Positions 9,572-18,763 are shown, counted from the first letter of the stretch. The stretch: DNA of 64,000 nucleotides from an uncultured SAR86 cluster bacterium (GCA_905181595.1 CAJIYI010000002.1:124001-188000), one strand, 5' to 3'. The notes: generated by a model from the letters alone, not told the origin. Program-made: numbers and translations.

Positions 9572-10453
9572 CTAATAAATTACTGTATCTGAATACTTTC
9601 TTGGGCCTCCAAGACTCTCCCTATCGCTTTGAGGGCTATTAGAATCTATGTCTTTGATGCCATACTTATCACCAATTTCTGCGGCTATGAGAGTGCTGCC
9701 CGAAAAATTCATAATTTCTGAGTCCTGATAAATTTCATTAATGACCATGCCTGCATATTCTTGGCTGGCAGCTCCTTTTAAAAATTCTGCGTATTGCTCG
9801 CCATGTTGCTCGCTAACTTTCTGAGTTTTCTCATCTTTTACAATGCCTGACCACAATGAGAGAGAGCAAATATTGAATGGTTTGAGGTCGTGTGCCATAT
9901 CAAAGGCCATTTTATCAATCGCAGCCTTTTGAGCCCCATAAATTGGTCCGTGCATATAGCACATTGCGCCATGTGAAGAAATTTGTAAGATTAATTTACC
10001 CTTACTTTCTATCATAAGTGGGGTTAGTGCGTGAGAAAGAAAATAATTAGATTTCAGGCCAACATCCATCACAGACCATAAATCAAGAGACTTTTCCCAG
10101 TAAGGTTTAGGTGTAATGAGATCGTCATGAATTTGACAGGCAGCATGAACCAATAAATCTAAGCATCCAAACTCCTCTTTCACAAAAGTAGCTAAATTTA
10201 ATATTTCATCAGGTTTATTTAAATCTATTTCATAGGGAATCCCTTGAGCACCTTTTTGATTTATGTTCTTGACGGTATCTTCGAGGCTGCTATTAATCTC
10301 AAAACCAAATTGCTGAACCGTAGTGCCCTCCGCCATGCTTCTTGCGGCACAGATAATAATATCACTAGGTTGAGCTATGCCTTCTGCTATGCCCTTGCCC
10401 ACTCCTCTGCTTGCACCGGTAACTAAAATTACTCTTTTATTTTGTTTGGTCAT
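9572..10453 (-). CDS. SDR family oxidoreductase, DHRS1-like
   Basis: An NAD(P)-dependent SDR of 293 aa. VTGASRGVGKG at residues 11-21 is the cofactor motif, LQISSHGA the catalytic Ser region, and IYGAQKAAIDK the YxxxK active site. The order of blocks (WEKSLDLWSVMDVGLKSNYF, later SLSLWSGIVKDE, then a C-terminal GDKYGIKDIDS) resembles the DHRS1-type branch (dehydrogenase/reductase SDR member 1), not FabG. The substrate is unknown; human DHRS1 has been reported to reduce steroids and xenobiotics. It is convergent with rpmB and divergent from maf, so it is probably monocistronic. Confidence 0.8.
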   Translation of the reverse strand: MTKQNKRVILVTGASRGVGKGIAEGIAQPSDIIICAARSMAEGTTVQQFGFEINSSLEDTVKNINQKGAQGIPYEIDLNKPDEILNLATFVKEEFGCLDLLVHAACQIHDDLITPKPYWEKSLDLWSVMDVGLKSNYFLSHALTPLMIESKGKLILQISSHGAMCYMHGPIYGAQKAAIDKMAFDMAHDLKPFNICSLSLWSGIVKDEKTQKVSEQHGEQYAEFLKGAASQEYAGMVINEIYQDSEIMNFSGSTLIAAEIGDKYGIKDIDSNSPQSDRESLGGPRKYSDTVIY

Positions 10454-10480
10454 AATGTTCTCCTGTTAAAATTGTAATTG

Positions 10481-11077
10481 ATGATCTACCTTGCCTCCAA
10501 ATCTCCTCGACGTACAGAGCTGCTCTCTCAAATTGGGGCCAATCATCTTGTCATCGATGTTTCAGTTGATGAAATCATTAACCCCATGGTGAATGCTAAA
10601 GAAAATGCAGAATTGTTATCTATTCAAAAATGTCAGGAAGGGATAAAACATATCATGGTCAATCAAATGGATGAGCTACCAGTATTAGCTGCAGATACGA
10701 TGGTTGTCATGGGGGAAAAAATTTTTGGCAAGCCTGAATCAGAAGAGCATGCTATTGAAATGTTGCTGGAACTTTCTGATAAAGTGCATACGGTGATAAC
10801 CGGAGTGACTGTTGGAATCATTTCTGGAGATAAAGCAGAATTTCACTCTATTACAGTAGATTCGCAAGTTGAATTTTCAAACTTAAGTCGACTTGAATGC
10901 GAAAAATACTGCGCTTCAAAAGAACCTTTTGATAAGGCTGGCGCTTATGGGATTCAAGGCTATGGATCCGCCTTTGTTAAGGAAATCAAAGGAAGCTATT
11001 CAAATATAGTGGGACTGCCTATTCATGAAGTAGCTGAATTGTTTAAAAAATTAAACATCCCTTTTTGGCTGAATTAA
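10481..11077 (+). CDS. maf: Maf-family nucleotide pyrophosphatase (YhdE type)
   Basis: Hydrolyses non-canonical or surplus nucleoside triphosphates; the YhdE subgroup acts on dTTP and UTP. The N-terminal ASKSPRRTELL is the signature phosphate-binding block, LAADTMVV carries the catalytic Asp, and FDKAGAYGIQG is the subgroup motif. Start chosen at ATG 10481 rather than a TTG one codon upstream, giving 198 aa, which is typical. Only 27 bp separate it from the divergent DHRS1-like gene. The usual partner rng (RNase G) does not follow. Its end overlaps the convergent ubiH-like gene by 4 bp. Confidence 0.9.
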   Translation: MIYLASKSPRRTELLSQIGANHLVIDVSVDEIINPMVNAKENAELLSIQKCQEGIKHIMVNQMDELPVLAADTMVVMGEKIFGKPESEEHAIEMLLELSDKVHTVITGVTVGIISGDKAEFHSITVDSQVEFSNLSRLECEKYCASKEPFDKAGAYGIQGYGSAFVKEIKGSYSNIVGLPIHEVAELFKKLNIPFWLN

Positions 11078-12223
11078 ATTTTATAGACCCCTGAGGCATG
11101 GAAGATGAATTGCTTTTTAAGATAACTAAAATTATCTACGGTTTTTAATCCCAGATTCCTGAAAACTCTAAAATATGGATTGTCTTGTTGAAAGATTTTA
11201 AATAACAGATCTACTCCATTTAGCATGGCACCGTTAATTGCTTTTCTTCGAAGCTCGTATTTTTTTAAAAAAGAAATATGTCCAATGTTTTGTCCAGCAT
11301 TAAATCCTCTTGCGATCTCCTCTGCAAGGATACTGGCATCAGCCAATCCAAGGTTAATTCCTTGGCCTGCTAAGGGATGAATGGAATGAGCTGAATCTGC
11401 TATGGCGCAAATGCCATCGTCACAATATTCTTTAAGATGATGGGCAAATAAAGGGAAAGATAAAATTTCAGTTATAGGTTCTATGCTGCATGCTAATTTT
11501 CTTTCGAACTTTAACAGTTCTGGTAAGAGTTCATCTTGGGACTTGGTAGCCAAACCATTTTTAGGCATAGACCATACAACTGAAAAAGTATTAGATACTC
11601 CTTCTTTTTTATAGGGCATAAGAGCAAAGATCTCTGTCTCATGAAAAATTTGAATGGCTCTGTCATTGTCTAATTCTGGAATATGTACAAGAAACGTTTT
11701 AGCAATCTGCTGGTAATCCGTTTCAGTTTTATCGGGTGATATTAATTCAGCAAGTTTAGAATTGCGCCCCTCAGCAACAACCAGTAATGCAGCCTCAAGC
11801 TCTGAACCATCACTTAAAGATGCTGTAATACCTGATTGAGTAGAATGAAAGGAAGTAATTTCTTTGTTAGAAATGACAGAGTTGGATACCTTAGCCAATA
11901 ACGAATCTCGTAACTCTGAAAAGTTTAAAACAGCTGCCAAGTAATCTAAATTTGCTTCTTGTGCAGAGAACCCAAGGCGGCCTGTGCCCAAGCCATCTAG
12001 GACAGTCATGGACTGAATGATTGATGGAAGAAGTTTCAACGCCCAGTTCATTGAGCCTTTCATGTGCAGTTGAATTTAGAGTTAAAGATCTAATCTCATC
12101 AAACTCAGAAGGAGTGGGTAAATTTTTTTCAATAATGGTGAAAGGGATATTACGTGAAGCTAGCTCCATGCCAAGAAAAGCTCCAACTATGCCACCCCCA
12201 GATATCAAAACAGATTGATTCAT
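11074..12223 (-). CDS. UbiH/UbiF/Coq6-family FAD monooxygenase, with one frameshift
   Basis: A flavoprotein hydroxylase of the ubiquinone ring-modifying family. The N-terminus has the Rossmann motif GGGIVGAFLGMELA and IIEK; the middle has LVVAEGRNSKL; the C-terminal part has ICAIADSAHSIHPLAGQGINLGLAD, the GD-type second FAD motif of the family. The frame breaks at the GG at 12010-12011 (CC on the coding strand). Dropping one base joins SINHSV to MTVLDGLG and restores about 382 aa, the normal size. Which ring position it hydroxylates (C1, C5 or C6) cannot be read from sequence, so no symbol is given. It follows pepP, as ubiH does in E. coli. Confidence 0.85.
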
Positions 12224-12229
12224 GAGCTT

Positions 12230-13525
12230 TTAAGCCATTAAAGCTTCGATTTCTTTTGGATCTGATGGAACAAATTCTGTCAGATTTTCATTTCCATCAG
12301 GAGTAACCAAAATATCGTCCTCAATCCTAATGCCAATGCCTTTCCATTTATCATCAACATTCGCAGACGAGGGAATGTATATGCCTGGTTCAATTGTTGT
12401 GACCATGCCAGGTTTGAACTGCATGAATTGATCGTCTTCCATGTAATCGCCTGCATCATGAACATCAATGCCTAACCAATGACCAATTTTATGCATGTAG
12501 AACTCTTTAAAAGCTCCTTTGGCATGAAGATCATCTAAAGAACCCTTTAATATTCCTAAATCTATTAGGCCTTGCGTGACTACTTTTTCTGAAATTATTT
12601 GAGCGTCCATCACATTGTTGTTGACTGAAACTGCTGCAATAGCTTTTGATTCAGCCTCCAGCACAACTTCATAGATTGCTAATTGAGCATCAGTAAATTT
12701 TCCACTAACTGGGAATGTGCGAGTGATATCAGAGGCATAAAAATCATATTCACAGCCTGCATCAACTAACAGTAAATCACCATCAAGAAGTGGTTTAGAG
12801 TTCTCTACATAGTGCAGAACACATGCATTCTCTCCACCAGCAACAATTGGCGTGTATGCAGAAAATCTGCCACCTCTTTTTGCAAACTCATACAAATAAA
12901 ATGCTTCCATTTCTTGCTCAGTCATTCCTGGTTTAACGAATTTCATGGCTTCTACATGAGATTCTGCAGAAATCCGACAAGCTTTTTTCATTAGATCAAT
13001 CTCATGAGGATCTTTAATAAGTCTTTGATTGCCAACTTTTGAGGTTGCATCTGCAATATCAATGGCAGAACTATGCCTGTCTTTGGACTTAGCAGTTTTT
13101 ATCCATTCAATAATATTTTGGTCTAAGCCGGCATTTTTGCCCACAGGATAGAAAACACGATCGCAACCCTTAAGCAGTTCAGGTAACTGGTCGTTAATTT
13201 CAGAATTATTGTAGGCTTCATCAAAACCATGGTCTTTGACCGCCCCTTCTGGCCCAGCTCTATAACCATCCCAAATTTCTTTTAACTTATCTTTCTCTGG
13301 AACAAAAGCTATTGATTTGGCGGTCTTGGAATTGTCCGTCAAAACAACTAACGTTGCTTCAGCTTCATTAAAGCCGGTGAGGTACCAAAAATTGCTGTCT
13401 TGTCTAAACGCATAAGATGAATCTGCATTTCTGTACTGAGTAGATGCGCCTGCGATTACGATTGCAGCATTTGGCGGGAGATTAGCTCCAAGTCTTTGTC
13501 TTCGTTCTGTAAATATACTTTTCAT
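12230..13525 (-). CDS. pepP: Xaa-Pro aminopeptidase
   Basis: A dimetal M24B peptidase that removes N-terminal residues preceding proline. The N-terminal creatinase-like domain covers about residues 1-170. The metal ligands are visible in order: DAGCEYDFYASDITRTF (two Asp), HKIGHWLGIDVHD (His), TIEPGIYI (Glu) and IRIEDDILV (Glu). The 431 aa length is close to E. coli PepP (441). It lies directly upstream of the UbiH-family gene, as in E. coli ygfB-pepP-ubiH, but no ygfB is present. The start is ATG 13525, 71 bp from the divergent zapA-side operon. Confidence 0.95.
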   Translation of the reverse strand: MKSIFTERRQRLGANLPPNAAIVIAGASTQYRNADSSYAFRQDSNFWYLTGFNEAEATLVVLTDNSKTAKSIAFVPEKDKLKEIWDGYRAGPEGAVKDHGFDEAYNNSEINDQLPELLKGCDRVFYPVGKNAGLDQNIIEWIKTAKSKDRHSSAIDIADATSKVGNQRLIKDPHEIDLMKKACRISAESHVEAMKFVKPGMTEQEMEAFYLYEFAKRGGRFSAYTPIVAGGENACVLHYVENSKPLLDGDLLLVDAGCEYDFYASDITRTFPVSGKFTDAQLAIYEVVLEAESKAIAAVSVNNNVMDAQIISEKVVTQGLIDLGILKGSLDDLHAKGAFKEFYMHKIGHWLGIDVHDAGDYMEDDQFMQFKPGMVTTIEPGIYIPSSANVDDKWKGIGIRIEDDILVTPDGNENLTEFVPSDPKEIEALMA

Positions 13526-13596
13526 GGTCTCATTCTACTCTTTTCTTTTTCAAACTTCCCTATTTGCATATGAAGACTTAAACTTAATGTATTCTT

Positions 13597-13809
13597 ATGA
13601 GCGATGATTCAAACAATTCAATCGACAAACTAATTAATGTGGCTAATCAGTTACTGAAGCGCTTTGAAGAGCAAAAAGGCATCATTCATGCATACATACA
13701 AAAAGAGAGGTCATGGAAGGAACATAAGTTAATGCAGGCGAATCGAATTAAAAATCTTGAAAAAGAAATCAAGAAAATAAATAAATTAAAAAAAGCCAAT
13801 GAGCAATAA
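13597..13809 (+). CDS. small coiled-coil protein upstream of zapA (TIGR02449-like)
   Basis: A 70 aa, strongly charged, probably all-helical protein. From about residue 8 it has heptad-like hydrophobic spacing (LINVANQLLKRF), and the C-terminal third is Lys/Glu-rich (KNLEKEIKKINKLKK), which suggests a short coiled coil. A protein of this kind is commonly found immediately before zapA in pseudomonads and relatives. It overlaps the zapA start, so translation is likely coupled. A role alongside ZapA in Z-ring assembly is plausible from context but is inference. Confidence 0.75.
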   Translation: MSDDSNNSIDKLINVANQLLKRFEEQKGIIHAYIQKERSWKEHKLMQANRIKNLEKEIKKINKLKKANEQ

Positions 13810-14077
13810 AGAAATTCTTGATCTAAATATAATGGGTAAAAATATATCCATTGCTTGTCCACCAAAAGATAAAGAAGGTTTAATTCAAGCGGCTGAAATA
13901 TTAAATAATCAAATAGAGTCCATTCCAGATAAGTCCAATGCTTTAATTCTTGCTAGTTTAGATCTAGCCTTTAAAAGTCAGATGCCTCAAGAGTCCGAGG
14001 ATACTAATGCTCTCTCAAAAAAAGAAGAGGAGAGTTTAAAAGTTTTAATATCTCAAATCGAGCAATCAATAAAGTAA
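13799..14077 (+). CDS. zapA: cell division protein ZapA
   Basis: A 92 aa ZapA-like protein that would bundle FtsZ filaments at midcell. The N-terminal block (LDLNIMGKNISIACP) matches the family beta-hairpin domain, followed by LIQAAEILNNQIES and a C-terminal helix for dimerisation. Similarity is modest but the location, between a TIGR02449-like gene and 6S RNA plus fau, is the diagnostic zapA-ssrS-fau order of gammaproteobacteria. The start codon overlaps the end of the preceding coiled-coil gene. Confidence 0.85.
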   Translation: MSNKEILDLNIMGKNISIACPPKDKEGLIQAAEILNNQIESIPDKSNALILASLDLAFKSQMPQESEDTNALSKKEEESLKVLISQIEQSIK

Positions 14078-14130
14078 CTCCTCAATAGTTCCTTTTCTAA
14101 AAGCAATCGTTTTTTTACAACAAAGTATTC

Positions 14131-14136
14131 TATAAT
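14131..14136 (+). promoter_or_regulatory. -10 box of the 6S RNA promoter
   Basis: A perfect TATAAT at 14131-14136 lies 5-6 bp before the predicted first base of 6S RNA (about 14142). No convincing -35 hexamer is found at 16-18 bp; a T-rich run starts near 14110. Confidence 0.55.
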
Positions 14137-14141
14137 TAGTA

Positions 14142-14311
14142 GGACTGGTTCATTCGCCAACTTATCGAGATTCTTTGAACCGATAATATATTAAAAGGTG
14201 AATTTCCACTGCTGCTGTTGTGCATTACCTTTTGGGAAGCCTGATGCAGTATGAGCTTCGCCACCTGACCTCTCGGTTCAGGTAACGATGGGTAGCGGTG
14301 AATTGGTTCTT
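14142..14311 (+). ncRNA. ssrS: 6S RNA
   Basis: Regulator of sigma70 RNA polymerase. The location between zapA and fau is the conserved ssrS site. The fold matches: a closing stem pairs 14142-14154 with 14297-14309 (13 continuous pairs with several G-U). An inner stem pairs TTGAACCGA (14175-14183) with TCGGTTCAG (14273-14281). An apical stem pairs AAAAGGT (14193-14199) with ACCTTTT (14227-14233). Unpaired stretches between them form the open, promoter-mimicking bubble. The 3' block GGTTCAGGTAACGATGG resembles the conserved 6S segment. A TATAAT sits just upstream. Length is about 170 nt; the 3' end is estimated. Confidence 0.87.
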
Positions 14312-14324
14312 AATTTTAAAGTTA

Positions 14325-14885
14325 GTGAAAAATAAATATAGGCACGCTGCCCTTCAGCAACGTAAGTCTCTAAGCGATCAAGAGCATCTGGCTCTATCGC
14401 AAACCATCCAAGAAAATTTTCTTCAATCAATCTCACTTAGCGGCATAAAAAACATAGCTTTGTATATGCCTGCGAGCAATGAGGTAAGTCTTGACCTGCT
14501 TAACAAAGAAGCCTCTATCTATAACAAAATATCGATTCCGGTCGTAAAGCCCGATAAACAATTACAGTTTATTAAGCCCAAAACTGACTGTGAGTTTGCC
14601 TTGAATCAATTTAATATTTTAGAGCCAACAGAGGGCATAGAAGTAGAAGTAAATTCTCATGATTTGATCATAGTCCCCTCCGTTGGGGTCGATAAAAATG
14701 GTTTCCGACTAGGTTATGGTGGCGGCTATTACGATAGAGTGTTTGCAAATCATAAAAGCAGTTTAAAGAAACCTTTGCTTATAGGTCTGCTGTTTAGTTT
14801 TCAAAAAATAAACGATGCCTTTGGCGAGAGTCATGACATGAAATTCGATCATGTCTTCACGGAGTTAGGTGAAGAGAAATTTTAA
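14325..14885 (+). CDS. fau: 5-formyltetrahydrofolate cyclo-ligase
   Basis: Converts 5-formyl-THF to 5,10-methenyl-THF with ATP. RLGYGGGYYDRVF near residue 140 is the family signature and LYMPASNEVSLD the folate-binding side. I chose GTG 14325 (MKNKYRHAALQQRK), because the alternative GTG at 14298 lies inside the closing stem of 6S RNA. This gives 186 aa, the normal length. It is the standard downstream partner of ssrS and may be expressed by read-through from it. The 3' end overlaps the convergent epoxide hydrolase gene by 4 bp. Confidence 0.9.
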   Translation: MKNKYRHAALQQRKSLSDQEHLALSQTIQENFLQSISLSGIKNIALYMPASNEVSLDLLNKEASIYNKISIPVVKPDKQLQFIKPKTDCEFALNQFNILEPTEGIEVEVNSHDLIIVPSVGVDKNGFRLGYGGGYYDRVFANHKSSLKKPLLIGLLFSFQKINDAFGESHDMKFDHVFTELGEEKF

Positions 14886-16006
14886 AGAATTTTTAATTTT
14901 TTAGCGAAGCTGAAGATATCGCTTGCAAGGATCTCAGAATTTTCTAGTGCTGCAAAGTGCCCACCTGGATACTGATTCCACTGCTCAATATTATAAATTT
15001 TTTCTGCCCAAGCCCTTGGAGGTCTAGCAATTTCATTTTCAAAAATTGCACCTGCCATCGGTTGATTAATCTTATTAAAACTAAAGCCAATTGGTCCATT
15101 CTCATAGTAAAGCCTTGCAGAAGATGTAATAGACTCGGTAAACCAATACAAAGATACAATAGCCAATACTTCGTCCAAAGGAACAACCAGTTGATTGGAT
15201 TCTTTCGCCGCCCAACCATGAAATTTTTCAATGATCCAGCCAGCCAATCCAACAGGTGAATCATTTAACCCATAGCCTAAAGTTTGTGGCTTAGTGCTTT
15301 GAATTGCAAAATATCCAAACCCAGTTTCTTGATACTTTTGCAGATTCTCCATGCCTTTTGCCTCTTCTGGAGTTACTCCCTCCATTGGGTCATCGCCCTC
15401 ACCGGGAAATGCAAGAACTAGGTTTAAATGGATGGCGATACAGTTTTCAGGAAATAATTCTGCTATCCACTTAGTGATAGTTGCTCCCCAATCTCCACCT
15501 TGGGCAATATATTTGTTATATCCTAAGCTCAACATCAATTCATTTTCTAACTTTGCAACCTCTTCAGAGTTCATGCCCAATTCTGTTGGTTTGTCTGAAA
15601 AACCATAGCCAGGAATAGCTGGGCAGACCACATTAAATTCTATCCCCTCTCTTCCTTCAGTTAGGAGCGGAATAATTTTTAAAAACTCTTGTACGCTTCC
15701 AGGCCAACCATGAGTAAGTAAAAGAGGTATAGCATTTTTAGAGTTTGATGTTTTATGCAGATAATGAAGCTCAAGACCAGACTGTGTTTTATATTTAAAA
15801 CTGCCAACTTCATTTAGTTTTGCTTCATGCTTTCTCCAATCAAAGTCATGTCGCCATGTTCTAACAGCTTCCTGCAAAAATGATTTGTCAGTCCCTAAGG
15901 TCCATCTGCCATCTTCAATTTCATCTGGCCAGCGAGTTAAATCAATTTTCTGATTTAATAATTCAATCTTTTCGTCTGGAACGTAAATTTCAAATTCTTT
16001 GATCAT
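14882..16006 (-). CDS. epoxide hydrolase (EHN-domain family)
   Basis: An alpha/beta hydrolase of 374 aa with an N-terminal EHN domain of about 100 residues (FEIYVPDEKIELLNQKI, TRWPDE, WRKHEAKLN), as in microsomal-type epoxide hydrolases. LTHGWPGSVQEF is the oxyanion HGWP motif, QGGDWGATIT carries the Asp nucleophile, and PGGHFAALE near the C-terminus the catalytic His. It would hydrolyse epoxides to diols; the natural substrate is unknown. Its start overlaps the ilvA stop (TAATG), so the two are transcribed together, with no obvious metabolic reason. Confidence 0.85.
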   Translation of the reverse strand: MIKEFEIYVPDEKIELLNQKIDLTRWPDEIEDGRWTLGTDKSFLQEAVRTWRHDFDWRKHEAKLNEVGSFKYKTQSGLELHYLHKTSNSKNAIPLLLTHGWPGSVQEFLKIIPLLTEGREGIEFNVVCPAIPGYGFSDKPTELGMNSEEVAKLENELMLSLGYNKYIAQGGDWGATITKWIAELFPENCIAIHLNLVLAFPGEGDDPMEGVTPEEAKGMENLQKYQETGFGYFAIQSTKPQTLGYGLNDSPVGLAGWIIEKFHGWAAKESNQLVVPLDEVLAIVSLYWFTESITSSARLYYENGPIGFSFNKINQPMAGAIFENEIARPPRAWAEKIYNIEQWNQYPGGHFAALENSEILASDIFSFAKKLKIL

Positions 16007-17553
16007 TACTTTAAGAACTCCTTATAAGCAGCATTCTCAGTTTCTTCTATGAAACTATAATCAAGAGATTTCAGATGTTTATCAAGGCCACTTGAAGACT
16101 CGCTCTTATCCTCTATTCCTATCAATATGTTCGCAAAAGCAGCGCCAAGATTGCGATAATGAAAAAGTGAGATATTCCATTTTGTGCCGAAGTCCTTTAA
16201 AAAATTTAGCAAGGCGCGCGGACGCTCTGGAAACTGGCACCTAAATAATCTTTCTGAATCATCCTCAACAATGCTGCTGTTGTGTCCGCCTACCATATGT
16301 CGCAAATGATCATTTGAAATTTGATTTTTGGTTAAGTCAGTATATTTAAATTTACTTTTAGCAAGCTTCTTTAAAAGAACCTTAAATGCATCCTCATCTG
16401 CAGTTTTTATTCCTACCAGCACATTTGCAACTGATTGGCCGGCTAACCTGTAATTAAATTCTGTGATTTGAGTGCCCCCAAAAACATTGCAGAGTTTCAA
16501 GAAACTTCCTGGCTTTTCTGGGATTTCAATACTTAAAAGCTTTTCTCTTTTTTCTCCCACTTCTGACCTTTCAACAATGTAGCTAAGCCTTTCAAAATTA
16601 ACATTCGCACCGCTACTAATAGCAAGCAATCTTTTATTGGATATTTTGGCAGCATATTTTTTTAATCCAGCAAGTGCCAATGCTCCGGATGGCTCAGACA
16701 ATACACGGGTATCTTCAAAAATATCTTTTACCGCTGCACAAAGCTCATCAATACTAACAGTGACTACTCCATCGGCGCACTCTTTAATAACATCAAAATT
16801 ATTTTTTCCAACCCTTCCAACAGCTACACCATCTGCAAATTGCCCTACTTCACGTAATCGAACGCGTTTATTGGCCTTCAATGCTTCAGTCAAACAGGCT
16901 GAATCTTCAACTTCGACACCATAGACTTTTGTTTTAGATTGGGTTTGTGCTGCCCAGGCTGAAATTCCAGCAAGCAGTCCGCCGCCGCCGACGGGAACAA
17001 AAATTACATCCAGTGATGGGTCTGCATCTAAAATCTCTTTACCAACCGTTCCTTGACCAGCAATAGTATATGGATCATCAAATGCCTCAATAAACTCTAT
17101 CTTCTTCTCTTTGGCTAGCTGCAAAGCCTTTTTTGACGCTTGATCAAAATTATCTCCAAAGAGCTTTACCTTAGCTCCGAGCCTCTTTACTGCTTTCACT
17201 TTAATTTCTGGTGTTGTAACAGGCATAAAGATAAGACAAGGAATTTTTAGTTTTTTACATGCATTTGCAACACCTTGGGCATGATTGCCAGCTGATGCAG
17301 TTAGTACGCCTCTTTTTTTCTGCTGAGGAGTTAGATTTGCAATCTTGTTGTATGCACCTCTTATCTTGAAAGAAAAAATAGGTTGCATATCTTCCCTTTT
17401 CAAAAATACGTCATTGCCTAATTTAGTTGAAATATTTGCTGCATAGGATATAGGTGTATTTGTTGCAACATCGTATACTTTTGAATTAGCAATCAAATCT
17501 AAGTACTTCTTAGAAGATTTAAAAGAACCGGTTTTTTTTATTTTAAGTCTCAT
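16006..17553 (-). CDS. ilvA: threonine ammonia-lyase, biosynthetic (IlvA)
   Basis: A PLP enzyme that makes 2-oxobutanoate from threonine, the first step to isoleucine. MQPIFSFKIRGAYNK holds the PLP-binding Lys (SFKIRGAYN), SAGNHAQGVA binds the threonine carboxylate, and VGGGGLLAG binds the PLP phosphate. The C-terminal 190 residues contain two ACT-like repeats (SIEIPEKPGSFLKL and RCQFPERPRALLNF), which mark the feedback-regulated form. The 515 aa length equals E. coli IlvA. It is upstream of the epoxide hydrolase and divergent from rpiA. Confidence 0.95.
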   Translation of the reverse strand: MRLKIKKTGSFKSSKKYLDLIANSKVYDVATNTPISYAANISTKLGNDVFLKREDMQPIFSFKIRGAYNKIANLTPQQKKRGVLTASAGNHAQGVANACKKLKIPCLIFMPVTTPEIKVKAVKRLGAKVKLFGDNFDQASKKALQLAKEKKIEFIEAFDDPYTIAGQGTVGKEILDADPSLDVIFVPVGGGGLLAGISAWAAQTQSKTKVYGVEVEDSACLTEALKANKRVRLREVGQFADGVAVGRVGKNNFDVIKECADGVVTVSIDELCAAVKDIFEDTRVLSEPSGALALAGLKKYAAKISNKRLLAISSGANVNFERLSYIVERSEVGEKREKLLSIEIPEKPGSFLKLCNVFGGTQITEFNYRLAGQSVANVLVGIKTADEDAFKVLLKKLAKSKFKYTDLTKNQISNDHLRHMVGGHNSSIVEDDSERLFRCQFPERPRALLNFLKDFGTKWNISLFHYRNLGAAFANILIGIEDKSESSSGLDKHLKSLDYSFIEETENAAYKEFLK

Positions 17554-17588
17554 TTTAGTAACGTGATTATTTAAGCATTATACCCACA

Positions 17589-18230
17589 ATGAGTAACGCA
17601 AAATTAAATGCATCAATCGAAGCTTGCGAATATGTTCGAGCAAATATTGATATTAATTCAATTATTGGAGTTGGGACAGGCTCAACAGTAAATTACTTTA
17701 TTGAGGAACTGGCAAAGATCAAAACTCTTTTTAAAGGTGCTGTATCAAGTTCCGAGGCTTCTTCAAAGATTCTAACGAGTCATGGAATAGAAGTTTTTGA
17801 ATTAAATGATGTGAATGAGGTAAATATCTACATTGATGGAGCGGATGAAGTGGATAGAGATAAAAATCTTATAAAAGGTGGCGGTGGCGCTCATACTAGA
17901 GAAAAAATTGTTGCTTCTGCCTCCAATGAATTCATTTGTATTGTTGATGAATCTAAAATGGTTAAAAGTCTTGGAGCTTTCCCATTGCCGGTTGAAGTAG
18001 TAATTAGGAGTAGAAGTTTTGTAGCAAGGGAGCTTGTGAAGCTAGGAGGAACGCCCGAATTAAGACATGGATTTAAGACTGACCATGGAAATCAAATCTT
18101 AGATATTACTAATCTAACAATTGAAGATCCTGGTGAACTAGAAAAACAAATAAATTTAATACCTGGAGTTCTAGATAATGGGATTTTTGCTCACTGCAAG
18201 CCAAACAAAATTATTATAGGAAAGGGCTAA
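17589..18230 (+). CDS. rpiA: ribose-5-phosphate isomerase A
   Basis: Interconverts ribose-5-phosphate and ribulose-5-phosphate. GVGTGSTVNYFIEEL (residues 22-36), YIDGADEVD and LIKGGGGAHTREKI are the substrate and catalytic blocks, including the base Asp and the Lys of KGGGG. The 213 aa length is normal. It diverges from ilvA across 35 bp, the same ilvA/rpiA neighbourhood as in many gammaproteobacteria. It ends 1 bp before the convergent peroxidase gene. Confidence 0.95.
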   Translation: MSNAKLNASIEACEYVRANIDINSIIGVGTGSTVNYFIEELAKIKTLFKGAVSSSEASSKILTSHGIEVFELNDVNEVNIYIDGADEVDRDKNLIKGGGGAHTREKIVASASNEFICIVDESKMVKSLGAFPLPVEVVIRSRSFVARELVKLGGTPELRHGFKTDHGNQILDITNLTIEDPGELEKQINLIPGVLDNGIFAHCKPNKIIIGKG

Positions 18231-18231
18231 G

Positions 18232-18753
18232 CTAAAGAACAGCTTGTATTGCAGTTACCAGTCTCTCAGACTCAGGCGTCACGCTTGATTTATAGTGTTG
18301 TACCTGTCCATCTCTATCAATCAGATATTTGTTAAAGTTCCAGTTAGGCTCTTTGCCAGAAGCTGCAATTAGTTTCTTATAAAGTGGATGTGCTTTTTTA
18401 CCGCTTACCTTAGCAGTAGCAAACATTGGAAAGTCTACACCGTATTCTGTACTACAAAACTCTGCAACTTTTGATTCTTCAGAATATTCTTGAAAAAAGT
18501 CTCTAGAGGGTATGCCTATGATTACTAATCCATCTTCTTTGTATTTAGAATACAATCTCTGCAAGCCAGCATATTGAGGGGTATAACCACACTTGCTGGC
18601 AACATTTACAACTAAAACCACATTTCCAGAGTACTTACAAAGACTTTGCTCATCATCAGAGTCTAATACTCGCAAGGAGCTATCAAGGATACCTGAACAA
18701 GCGAACGATTCAGTTGCAAAAAATAAAATTACTGTAAGTAGGATGTGTTTCAT
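18232..18753 (-). CDS. exported glutathione peroxidase-family protein
   Basis: A thiol peroxidase of the GPx family with a signal peptide. I chose ATG 18753, giving MKHILLTVILFFATESFA and a cleavage site before Cys, rather than a start 9 codons upstream. The peroxidatic site is VASKCGYTPQY (Cys, not selenocysteine), the Gln is in FFQEYSEES, and the Trp is in PNWNFNKYLID, completing the Cys-Gln-Trp set. Length is 173 aa. An export signal is unusual for BtuE-type enzymes, so it probably detoxifies peroxides in the periplasm. Upstream on the same strand are a tiny ORF and a structured RNA with a promoter. Confidence 0.85.
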   Translation of the reverse strand: MKHILLTVILFFATESFACSGILDSSLRVLDSDDEQSLCKYSGNVVLVVNVASKCGYTPQYAGLQRLYSKYKEDGLVIIGIPSRDFFQEYSEESKVAEFCSTEYGVDFPMFATAKVSGKKAHPLYKKLIAASGKEPNWNFNKYLIDRDGQVQHYKSSVTPESERLVTAIQAVL

Positions 18754-18763
18754 CCTAAAGATA

